A stretch of 13,217 bases of DNA from an uncultured Bacilli bacterium. Lineage in GTDB: Bacteria; Bacillota_I; Bacilli_A; RFN20; CAG-826. The notes under the pieces are model-generated. The model was not told the DNA's origin. It saw nothing but the letters and a program-made list of their open reading frames with translations, and searched no databases. The DNA is taken from assembly GCA_944358755.1 (NCBI GenBank), contig CALVRY010000027.1, positions 1 to 13,217 of the forward strand, given 5' to 3'. This document shows positions 6,676 to 13,217 of the stretch, in pieces. The stretch's first letter is position 1. Each line of letters starts with the position of its first letter. A program made the position numbers and the translations under genes.

Positions 6676-9435
6676 CTAGTTTGCCTTTTTCAATACTTTA
6701 TTCACTGAAGTTGTTGAAACTAGGATAATAAAACCAGCGACAAGGAAAATTGAAATTACAGCAAGTGGCGAAAAAACGTTGATATTACCTAGCCCAATCA
6801 TGTTGCCAACAGCTTTGCTTACAAAAAAATTAATGAAGATTAGACTTACTAAAGAAGTCAAAATGCAAATTCCTGACTGTAAAAAGTTGTCACAAAAGAA
6901 CATTTTAAGAATTTCAAAATTATTAAAGCCTAGAGTTTTCAACAATTTAATTTCATTTACTTCTTCAAGAGCATTTATGTATGAAATTATTAAACTTAAA
7001 ATTATCGAACTTATAACACTAACTAATGAAAACGCGTAAAGAATATAAGTTAAAAATCTTGTTGATTCTTCAATACTATTTTCGATTTCTAACATCGGAT
7101 TTTTAAATTCGTAATCCGCAAATAGATCATTTAACTTTTCTAAGCTTTTTTCATCTACTTTTTCCTCTGTTTCAAAAATGATTGAGTTTGGTATTAGTCT
7201 GAACGATGAGATTTTAAAAAGATCTCGAAAAAGCGAAATTGTATAATCCTTATTTTGATAAATCGAAACACTTTTATCTTCTTCAATGACATCTTTTATT
7301 GTAAGTTTTATGGTGCTGAAAGTAGTATCTAAAACCCCACCATTTAGCTCACTGCTTACCAGCATTGTTGCATAAATTTCAGAATTTTTAATATTATTTT
7401 TATTCAAAATCCCTGCAAAACCCCCACTAATTATAATTTCTTTGATTGAAAGCGGTTCATCAGTAGTTTTAAATTTAAGATTATTAGAGTTAGGATTTAA
7501 AGCAAATCCATTCACAACATTTTTTGGAGTTTCAATATTATAAATTTCTTCAACATTAACTCTTGAATAAGCATCAATAATTTGATTTAAATCATCTACG
7601 TTTAAAGAGAAAAATGTCGGATTATTAAACCCCGTAAAAATAGAAGTTCCATTATTAAAATATCCTGCATTGGTCGAATAATAATAATTTTTAAAATTTA
7701 GTCCGTTTTCTTTTGCAATTTCGACCATTTCTACATCAACCGAATCTTTAAAAGCGTTAAAAACGTAAATATAATTTTTATTATTCCTTTGTTCATACGT
7801 TAAAGGCCTATATTCCGTTGAGTCAATTTCAAAAATGTAATCTTTATATCTTTCATCATAAAAAAGTTTATTAAGTAAAATATTTTGAAATTCTCTAGTT
7901 TCAACATAATAAACTTTTTTAAACATCCAAGGATATTCTTCTATTTTATTTGGGCGATTTGAAGTCGGAAACCTCATTTGTTCCTCAAACAAAATTTCAT
8001 TAAATAAAGTGTTAGTGTGATAAACACGATTTTTGTTATCAAAAATAACACCTTTTACTTTAAAAAGCTGTTCATCGGTGTATTGCCAAGAATAATTAGC
8101 AAGTTCCAAGGATACAAAATAGTTATTTTCTTTTAAATAATTTCCGAGTGATTCAAAATCTCTTAGTATTTGTAATTCCAAGCACATACTTTTCATTTGA
8201 TCAAAAGTTATAGAGATTATAATCTCATCATCTTTTAAAGGCGTTTCTAACTTTGGATAAATTTCATATGAATTATCTTCTTCTAAATATATAAATTCGT
8301 TAAAATGCCTTGCTGTGAAACCACTAATTTCATTTTTGAGCGTTTTATTGACTGAATATAAAGTATTTTCATCTATAAAATAATTCTCAAAATCAACAAT
8401 ATAGTTTACGCCAAACCTAGTAATATCTTTTGGATAATGAGCAATTAAATTTTGAATAGCACTATTAGGTGCAGAATAATAATCATAAAGTTCGTTTGTC
8501 GAATTCTTTTTCGTAAGAACTACTTCATTAGCACTAACTATAGAACTAAAAGAAGATGAAATTGAGTCATTTAAACTACTAGTTAAAGTAATAGCTAATC
8601 CACAAGAAATTAACGAAAGCGAAAATAGTAAATTTTTAATCAGATTTCTTATTCTCCTATTTCTTCCTAAATTTTTAAAATGAGCAAAAATAAATTTTTG
8701 GCTTAAAATTCCTTCCCTTTTTTTCTTATTTAATTGCATAATTTGCATTTTTTCTATACTTTTTTCTTTTGCGTGAAAAATTTGGCGAATGTTTTCACGA
8801 TTAAACTCAAGAATTTCATCTGAATATTTTTCAGCATTTTCTCGATCATGCGTTACTAAAACAACGGTGGTATATGAAGAAATTGCTTTTAGAATTTCAA
8901 ATACATTTTTAGTGTTAACTTCATCTAAACATCCGGTTGGTTCGTCACAAAATATGATTTCTGGTGATGAAACCAAAGCTCTTGCTATTGCTACTCGCTG
9001 TTTTTCTCCACCACTCAAATCTCTCACAAAAGAGTCTTTTAAACAAGAAATTTCTAATAATTGAAGTATCTCCTCAAGTCTTTTCAATTTGACTTCTTCT
9101 TTTTCGTTAACAATTCCATCTAAAACAATTCGAATATTGTTTGAAACTGTGTCTTCCTCAAATAAGCTGAAATTTTGAAAAACAAAGCCAAAATTTTTAA
9201 GTCTGAAATCATTCTGCTCCCTTTTACTCATTTTTTTATAAGAAACAGAATCACACTTAATTTCACCATCAAATTCTAAATCTTGTAATGACAAAATTTT
9301 TAGGAGAGTCGACTTCCCGCAACCACTTTCTCCAACAATCGAATAAAACTTCTTCTCTTGAAATGAGTAATTAAAATTTTCGAAAATAACACATTTACTA
9401 TATTTTTTTGATAAATTTGAAACTTCTATCTTCAT
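6676..9435 (-). CDS. MacB/FtsX-type ABC transporter, fused ATPase-permease with very large extracytoplasmic domain (second subunit)
   Basis: A 919-residue membrane protein. Residues 1 to about 220 are a complete ABC ATPase of the LolD/MacB class: Walker A GESGCGKST (35-43), Q-loop Gln87, signature LSGGEKQR (140-147), Walker B IIFCDEPTG (160-168) with catalytic Glu165, and H-loop His196. A basic linker (240-265) leads to TM1 (about 266-287). Then comes an extracytoplasmic domain of about 500 residues (288-793), and finally TM2 (794-820), TM3 (851-873) and TM4 (889-910). The TM2-TM3 loop EIKLLKTLGFNNFEI is the FtsX/MacB-permease hallmark. Type VII systems move periplasmic or outer-leaflet substrates, or pass force to extracellular enzymes, instead of carrying solutes through a membrane channel. 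Its ATG overlaps the stop of the upstream ABC gene by 4 bp (ATGA), so the two are coupled and probably dimerise. Substrate unknown; no HlyD-type adaptor, two-component system or lipoprotein gene adjoins. The ectodomain is not one I recognise. Confidence 0.88.
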   Translation of the reverse strand: MKIEVSNLSKKYSKCVIFENFNYSFQEKKFYSIVGESGCGKSTLLKILSLQDLEFDGEIKCDSVSYKKMSKREQNDFRLKNFGFVFQNFSLFEEDTVSNNIRIVLDGIVNEKEEVKLKRLEEILQLLEISCLKDSFVRDLSGGEKQRVAIARALVSSPEIIFCDEPTGCLDEVNTKNVFEILKAISSYTTVVLVTHDRENAEKYSDEILEFNRENIRQIFHAKEKSIEKMQIMQLNKKKREGILSQKFIFAHFKNLGRNRRIRNLIKNLLFSLSLISCGLAITLTSSLNDSISSSFSSIVSANEVVLTKKNSTNELYDYYSAPNSAIQNLIAHYPKDITRFGVNYIVDFENYFIDENTLYSVNKTLKNEISGFTARHFNEFIYLEEDNSYEIYPKLETPLKDDEIIISITFDQMKSMCLELQILRDFESLGNYLKENNYFVSLELANYSWQYTDEQLFKVKGVIFDNKNRVYHTNTLFNEILFEEQMRFPTSNRPNKIEEYPWMFKKVYYVETREFQNILLNKLFYDERYKDYIFEIDSTEYRPLTYEQRNNKNYIYVFNAFKDSVDVEMVEIAKENGLNFKNYYYSTNAGYFNNGTSIFTGFNNPTFFSLNVDDLNQIIDAYSRVNVEEIYNIETPKNVVNGFALNPNSNNLKFKTTDEPLSIKEIIISGGFAGILNKNNIKNSEIYATMLVSSELNGGVLDTTFSTIKLTIKDVIEEDKSVSIYQNKDYTISLFRDLFKISSFRLIPNSIIFETEEKVDEKSLEKLNDLFADYEFKNPMLEIENSIEESTRFLTYILYAFSLVSVISSIILSLIISYINALEEVNEIKLLKTLGFNNFEILKMFFCDNFLQSGICILTSLVSLIFINFFVSKAVGNMIGLGNINVFSPLAVISIFLVAGFIILVSTTSVNKVLKKAN

Positions 9436-11450
9436 TCTTCTTTTAACTCCTCACAAACATTCTTTCTTTTTTGGAATTTCAAAGTTAATAAGTTTAATGA
9501 AAAATTTAAAGTTATCAACAAAATGAAAATGAATAATATAGTTATAATATTTAGATTAATCACAGTTGGTACCACGAAAAAATTTTGTAAAAAATTATTC
9601 AACAAAGGAGTAAAAACAAAGCAAGCAAATATACCAAAAAGAAGACCAAAAAAAGTAAAAATCATTTCTTCTTTTAAATAAATTTTCAAAATATCCTTGT
9701 CTTTTGCGCCTAAAACTGTCAAAATAGCCGATTCTTTTCTACATCTGATGCTTGATGAATAACTTAAAAAAGCTGAAATAAATAGAGATGTTATAATCGC
9801 TAAAAAGATAAAAATATTGATTCCGAGAAACACAGAATTACTTAAGTCCATAAAAGAATTAACAATCGTTTGAGAATTGTTAGAAATGTTAAATCCATTG
9901 AAATTATTATCTTTAGAAAGCTTAATTAAATTTTCGTTACTTTCTTCGCTTAACGTAATAATGTTATAGGCATAATTTGTTATAGCTTCATTATTATCGG
10001 CTTTTTCTAATAAATCATAAAAGGAGGTTTTTTCTTTACTTATAGCAGTTGTTTTGATTGCTTCGGTTTCTTTCAAAACTTTTTCCATCAAAAGAGGAGA
10101 ATAATATAAAGTTGGACTCGTTAAATATCCAAATTCATCCTTAATTTCCCTTAATGAAATGTCTAACGAAACATTGAAGTTTTCAACGACGTTTTCATTA
10201 TTATTCTCATTGTAATAAACATGCTCTTTCGAGAGTTGAAGTTCAAAATTTGTTCCGATTTGAGGTGTAAAATTGAATTCTTTTTTAAATAATTCGATAA
10301 AACTATCATTTACACTAATATCCTCTACTGCATGAGTTTTGTTAAAGTAAGGTTTTAAAGTAAAATCTGTTAAAGTGTTTTCGCCGATTACTAATTTTCT
10401 AGTACCACTTAAAAAATAAGTAAAATCGTCGAATATTAAGCAATCTCCTATTTCATTAGTCAAAGTTTGAATCTCATTGTAATTAGGTTTGATATTTTTA
10501 ACTAAAGAAATCAGTGAATCTTTAATCTCTTCTTCTTTTACTTTTGAAACAACATATGTGTTGTTATCAGCATAAGTTTTTAACAAAAATTCTTTCGTTT
10601 GATTGATTCCACTATTGAAAAATAAAGATAAAATCATTGAGAAAATAGAAAAAGCGGCACAAATACTATTGATAACGTTAGTTCTGATATTTTTAACAAT
10701 ATTTTTCTTTATGAGGGGAGAAAAAAGTCTGTTGCCTGTCCTTTTATTTTCTTTTTCATAGTTTAATTTGTTAGTTGGTTTTTGTTCTTTTATAAATGAG
10801 CTTTGGCAACCTTCTTTTAATAATACATAGCCATCATTGTATTTCTCGAATAACTTTTTGTTATGTGTAACACAAACAACTAATATTTGCCTACTTACTT
10901 TCCTTAAATCCTCCATTAATTTTAATCCATTTTCGTTATCCAAAGCTCCAGTTGGTTCATCGCAAAAAAGAATTTTAGGCGAAGAAATTAAAGCTCTGAT
11001 TAGTGCTAATCTTTGCTTTTCGCCTCCGCTTAATGTTGAAACTTTTTGATCCAGCTTATCATATAAATCGTATCTTAAAAGCAAAGTGTCGAGATTACTA
11101 CGATCAATTATCCCTTTTATTGATATAGCAATTTCTAAATTATCTTTTACACTTAAGTCTTCAAAAAGATTGTAATGTTGAAAGATTATACCAATATCGT
11201 CTCTTAAATACTCATTTTCCCTGTCCTTAGTAAAATTGGTTACATTTTCTCCGTCAACATATACTTCACCAGAGTCTGGTTTCATCAACCCCATTAATAT
11301 GTTCAATAAAGTGGATTTGCCACACCCACTTTTACCAACAATAAAATAGAAACCATTGTCAGGCAAAGTAAAAGATACGTTATTTAAAACTGGTTCAAAC
11401 CTGTTTTCTCCAATCGGAAAAGATTTAGATACTTCTCTTACTTCTAACAT
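9432..11450 (-). CDS. MacB/FtsX-type ABC transporter, fused ATPase-permease (first subunit)
   Basis: A 672-residue partner of the following gene with the same architecture but a smaller outer domain. The ATPase spans about 1-215: Walker A GKSGCGKST (39-47), Gln91, LSGGEKQR (140-147), ILFCDEPTG (160-168) with Glu165, and His196, all intact. A lysine-rich linker (220-255) precedes TM1 (about 258-279). The extracytoplasmic domain is about 260 residues (280-540), then come TM2 (541-564), TM3 (598-620) and TM4 (633-655), with SAILTVLGAKDKDIL in the TM2-TM3 loop as the FtsX-type signature. Two consecutive NBD-permease fusions with intact sites suggest a heterodimer with two active ATP sites and eight membrane helices. 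AAAGGAGGT (11465-11457), 6 bases before the ATG, is the best ribosome site in the window, yet its whole core is paired in a leader hairpin. Possible roles known in the class include peptide export or resistance and control of cell-wall hydrolases; none can be chosen from sequence alone. Confidence 0.88.
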   Translation of the reverse strand: MLEVREVSKSFPIGENRFEPVLNNVSFTLPDNGFYFIVGKSGCGKSTLLNILMGLMKPDSGEVYVDGENVTNFTKDRENEYLRDDIGIIFQHYNLFEDLSVKDNLEIAISIKGIIDRSNLDTLLLRYDLYDKLDQKVSTLSGGEKQRLALIRALISSPKILFCDEPTGALDNENGLKLMEDLRKVSRQILVVCVTHNKKLFEKYNDGYVLLKEGCQSSFIKEQKPTNKLNYEKENKRTGNRLFSPLIKKNIVKNIRTNVINSICAAFSIFSMILSLFFNSGINQTKEFLLKTYADNNTYVVSKVKEEEIKDSLISLVKNIKPNYNEIQTLTNEIGDCLIFDDFTYFLSGTRKLVIGENTLTDFTLKPYFNKTHAVEDISVNDSFIELFKKEFNFTPQIGTNFELQLSKEHVYYNENNNENVVENFNVSLDISLREIKDEFGYLTSPTLYYSPLLMEKVLKETEAIKTTAISKEKTSFYDLLEKADNNEAITNYAYNIITLSEESNENLIKLSKDNNFNGFNISNNSQTIVNSFMDLSNSVFLGINIFIFLAIITSLFISAFLSYSSSIRCRKESAILTVLGAKDKDILKIYLKEEMIFTFFGLLFGIFACFVFTPLLNNFLQNFFVVPTVINLNIITILFIFILLITLNFSLNLLTLKFQKRKNVCEELKEE

Positions 11451-11456
11451 TTAAAA

Positions 11457-11484
11457 ACCTCCTTTCATATAATACGAAGGAGGT
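11457..11484 (-). promoter_or_regulatory. SD-sequestering leader hairpin of the ABC transporter operon, possible attenuator
   Basis: In the minus-strand transcript ACCTCCTT (11484-11477) can pair perfectly with AAGGAGGT (11464-11457). The second arm is the Shine-Dalgarno core of the 672-residue ABC gene. A further C-G pair closes a 9-base loop if one A bulges. The arm upstream is itself a copy of the anti-SD end of 16S rRNA. Five T follow the stem directly (11457-11453), so the structure could also stop transcription. Translation control, transcription attenuation or both are inferred; the pairing itself is plain in the sequence. The surrounding region is almost pure A/T, which makes a matched GC-containing pair unlikely to be accidental. 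Confidence 0.6.
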
Positions 11485-11495
11485 CAATTCGAAAA

Positions 11496-11543
11496 ATGTT
11501 AAAAAAATTTTTATTTTTTTTAAAATATTTTTTTAAAAATTAA
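11496..11543 (+). CDS. Speculative 15-codon ORF for a cationic, hydrophobic peptide, divergent from the ABC operon
   Basis: ATG to TAA reads MLKKFLFFLKYFFKN: five Lys/Asn positions among Leu, Phe and Tyr, with no acidic residue. AAGGAGGT (11477-11484) lies 11 bases before the ATG, and a perfect TATAAT (11468-11473) precedes it, with CTAACA (11444-11449) as a four-of-six -35 at 18 bp. Against it: any reading frame in A/T-only DNA yields mostly Lys, Asn, Phe, Leu, Ile and Tyr; the SD is simply the other arm of the leader hairpin and so is not independent evidence; and the start point expected from that -10 would fall inside the SD. I list it because small peptides next to MacB-like exporters can be functionally linked, not because it is established. 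Confidence 0.15.
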   Translation: MLKKFLFFLKYFFKN

Positions 11544-11613
11544 ATTTTTGCGATAAATATCATGTTTTTTTAATAAATAATTTTTTTAAAATTTTTAAAG
11601 TTTTTTATTCTTT
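11499..11613. other. A/T-only spacer with repeated T tracts between ppaX and the ABC operon
   Basis: Only 7 of the 115 bases are G or C. Runs of 5-8 T or 4-7 A follow one another; those centred near 11584, 11594, 11603 and 11613 are about 10 bp apart, the spacing that bends DNA. No gene, clear promoter or strong hairpin is visible on the minus strand, although the ABC operon must be transcribed through or from it. It could act as UP-element-like or curved DNA, or merely be a relaxed spacer. Confidence 0.5.
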
Positions 11614-12255
11614 TTAAAATATTTTTATTAAATTGTAAAGTTCAGAGTACGAAGAAACAAAATAATCAGGCATTTTATCTTTTTCATATGTTCTTGGACA
11701 AAGTTTTAACAAAATAGATTTAACGCCCGCATTTCTTGCAGCAAGAGCATCAAAACTCGTATCGCCAATCATTAAAGTTTCTTCCTTTTTTGCATTAAAT
11801 TTATCCATTAATAACAAAAGAGAGTCTGGATTAGGTTTATGCGCTACGTCTTCACTAGAAGTTATCATATCTGAAAATAAATCATAAACACCAAAAACTT
11901 TTAAACTCTTTACTGTCATTGGACGATTCTTGCTCGTTGCAATCGTTAAAATATATCCATCTTTCTTAAGTTTATTTAAAACTTCTTTTTCATTATCAAA
12001 AAATTTTAAATCTGTGTCGTAATATTTCGCAGTTCTTTTGCGATACTCACTTAAAATAAAATGTGGATCTTTTTCAGGAAAAGCACGTGCAATTGAATCT
12101 TCAATTGGTGGTCCACTAAAAGTGCGAATAAGTTCGCGTTCTATCTTATAATCTTTAGATTTATATAATTCAAATAATTCTCTCCATGTTTTATAAAGCA
12201 CTTCATCTGTATCAATTAAAGTGCCGTCCATATCAAAAATTAAAAGTTTTACCAT
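11614..12255 (-). CDS. ppaX: PpaX/Gph-type HAD-family phosphatase
   Basis: A 213-residue HAD hydrolase with an alpha-helical (class I) cap. Motif I is FDMDGTLID (nucleophile Asp8, acid Asp10), motif II IATSKN (105-110), motif III Lys140 in HKPNPDSL, and motif IV GDTSFDALAARNAG (Asp165, Asp169). Length fits PpaX, the pyrophosphatase that clears pyrophosphate from P-Ser-HPr dephosphorylation, and phosphoglycolate phosphatases (Gph). I favour PpaX because in Bacillus subtilis hprK, lgt and ppaX are neighbours and here lgt lies directly upstream; HprK would be expected beyond the right edge. The ATG overlaps the last 7 bp of lgt and no SD precedes it, so it is probably translated by coupling. The family is certain and the exact substrate is not. 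Confidence 0.85.
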   Translation of the reverse strand: MVKLLIFDMDGTLIDTDEVLYKTWRELFELYKSKDYKIERELIRTFSGPPIEDSIARAFPEKDPHFILSEYRKRTAKYYDTDLKFFDNEKEVLNKLKKDGYILTIATSKNRPMTVKSLKVFGVYDLFSDMITSSEDVAHKPNPDSLLLLMDKFNAKKEETLMIGDTSFDALAARNAGVKSILLKLCPRTYEKDKMPDYFVSSYSELYNLIKIF

Positions 12256-13217
12256 ATATTAAAGAAAATTGTGATTAAAATGATAAGAATTAATAAAACT
12301 GCACCAAGAATTGAAGCATTTCTAATAAGTTCTTTATTAGTTTTTTCTTCATTTACAAGAATTTCATCTTTAAATGTAGAATTTTTAAATATCCGCAATT
12401 TCTTTTCTTGTAAAATTTTAAAAGCGATAAAGAAAGCAACAAGCGCTAAGCCTCCACCAATCATAACGTAAGAGGTTTGAACACTAGCTTCATATTCAAA
12501 TTCACCATATCTTAATGGCTCAAGGAAAGCTCTGGTTGCTCCATACCAGACAAGATACCATCCAACCGCACTTCCTGGAGCATGATATTTTCCAAGTCCT
12601 TTAACGATTCCAAAATAAATTATGCAATAACCAAGTAAATTGGTGATTGTTTCAATTGTTGATAATGGAAGATATGCCATAGTTGAATCACTAATTTGAG
12701 TTGCATAATTAAATTGATAATTAAGTCTCATAAAGGTTGGCATCCATGAAAGTGAAGATAAAGGGATTGCATTTCCATGAACTTCGGCATTAAAGAAATT
12801 GCCAAATCTTCCAATAGCTTGAGCAATAAGAATTGCTGGCACAATAAAATCAGCCAGTCTAAGATAACTCATCTTAGTATAATCTGGATTTTTCTTTAAA
12901 TATTTAAAATAAAGCATTACTCCAACACCAGATATAATTCCAAGAATTGCTCCACCCATAATTCCAAGTCCGCCTTCATTAAAATAAAGAATTGAAATTG
13001 GGTTTTGAATAAAGTGCGATGCATTGCCGAGTTTAGAAATATCAAGGACAACATACCATAAACGTGCACCAATTAGTCCCATAGGGAAAGCAATTAAAAA
13101 GCAAGTTGTCGTAAGGCCATGTTTTCCATAATATTTGTAAATTAAATGATCACAAAGTGCAAAAACAATTAAGGCACCACTAAGAATAAAAATCGCATAA
13201 AATGCGATAGAAATTCC
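12249..13217 (-). CDS. lgt: Prolipoprotein diacylglyceryl transferase, 5' end outside window
   Basis: Integral membrane enzyme that moves a diacylglyceryl group from phosphatidylglycerol to the lipobox Cys of prolipoproteins, the first step of lipoprotein maturation. The frame stays open to the right edge (322 codons visible); the internal Met at 13082 is not the start, since upstream codons read GISIAFYAIFILSG and PMGLIGARLWYVV, both Lgt-like. Only about 15-25 N-terminal residues should be missing. The signature GRFGNFFNAEVHG with the key Arg and Asn is intact, as is YGATRAFLEPLR near the C-terminus. Two oddities: the loop usually written GGLxxHGG reads GGLGIMGG, with Met for the His important in the E. 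coli enzyme, and after the normal seventh helix there is a charged linker plus an eighth hydrophobic segment (the last 22 or so residues, ending in FFNIW). It overlaps ppaX and probably heads or shares its transcript. Confidence 0.95.
   Translation of the reverse strand, partial: GISIAFYAIFILSGALIVFALCDHLIYKYYGKHGLTTTCFLIAFPMGLIGARLWYVVLDISKLGNASHFIQNPISILYFNEGGLGIMGGAILGIISGVGVMLYFKYLKKNPDYTKMSYLRLADFIVPAILIAQAIGRFGNFFNAEVHGNAIPLSSLSWMPTFMRLNYQFNYATQISDSTMAYLPLSTIETITNLLGYCIIYFGIVKGLGKYHAPGSAVGWYLVWYGATRAFLEPLRYGEFEYEASVQTSYVMIGGGLALVAFFIAFKILQEKKLRIFKNSTFKDEILVNEEKTNKELIRNASILGAVLLILIILITIFFNIW

Noticed and set aside
8789..9064. Plus-strand ORF opposite an ABC ATPase domain, similar to another at 10837-11049 (both contain SSQ and CFSPPL stretches)
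   Set aside because: The likeness is the antisense image of the conserved signature and Walker B codons in the two ATPases; neither has a ribosome site or independent coding evidence.
9432..9435. Possible use of TGA as tryptophan (Mollicutes code 4)
   Set aside because: The Trp codons checked are TGG, no gene needs TGA read through, and the single TGA stop lies in a normal ATGA overlap followed shortly by TAG.
11450..11500. Minus-strand promoter with TTGACC (11487-11482) and TATTAT (11474-11469)
   Set aside because: The gap is 7-9 bp, far too short, and the bases belong to the hairpin; no transposon, CRISPR array or tRNA was seen here or elsewhere in the window.
13082..13217. Lgt starting at the Met at 13082
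   Set aside because: The open frame continues upstream with residues typical of the first two Lgt membrane helices, so this Met is internal.

Overview
The window comes from a strongly AT-rich, low-GC Gram-positive genome, most likely a Bacilli/Mollicutes-like bacterium. The evidence is the RNA polymerase delta subunit (RpoE), a Bacillus-type class IIb aldolase, an lgt-ppaX gene pair and strong AGGAGG ribosome sites. The standard code fits: the Trp codons I checked are TGG, and no gene needs TGA read through. The exact taxon cannot be told from this stretch. Every gene lies on the minus strand except one small NifU-like gene, so the text below follows transcription from right to left.

Right end (13217 to 11614): lgt (prolipoprotein diacylglyceryl transferase, 5' end outside the window) overlaps by 7 bp a ppaX/gph-type HAD phosphatase. 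Next comes a 163-bp A/T desert (11451-11613). Its only GC-containing block is a hairpin that buries the ribosome binding site of the next gene.

Middle (11450 to 6676): two translationally coupled genes encode NBD-permease fusions of the MacB/FtsX (type VII) ABC class. They have 672 and 919 residues and very different extracytoplasmic domains. Both ATPase sites look intact, so they probably form a heterodimeric exporter or mechanotransmitter of unknown substrate. An intrinsic terminator closes this unit.

Left of that (6588 to 3567): a tight housekeeping unit ychF-ispF-gltX with 2-bp gaps, covering a ribosome-associated ATPase, a MEP isoprenoid enzyme and Glu-tRNA synthetase. Then rpoE-fba (3507 to 2175) and, behind a strong terminator that touches its ribosome site, a CysQ-like phosphatase (2125 to 1346). 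This run converges on the NifU-like gene (933-1211, plus strand) across a terminator that can work in both directions.

Left edge (790 to 1): a Cof-type HAD hydrolase whose obvious ATG is out of frame with the rest of the protein, apparently by one base in an A run.

The strongest leads are the SD-sequestering hairpin in front of the paired ABC transporter, with a very speculative 15-codon cationic/hydrophobic ORF facing away from it; the terminator abutting the cysQ ribosome site; and the frameshift in the Cof-type gene. The rest is ordinary core metabolism and information processing.
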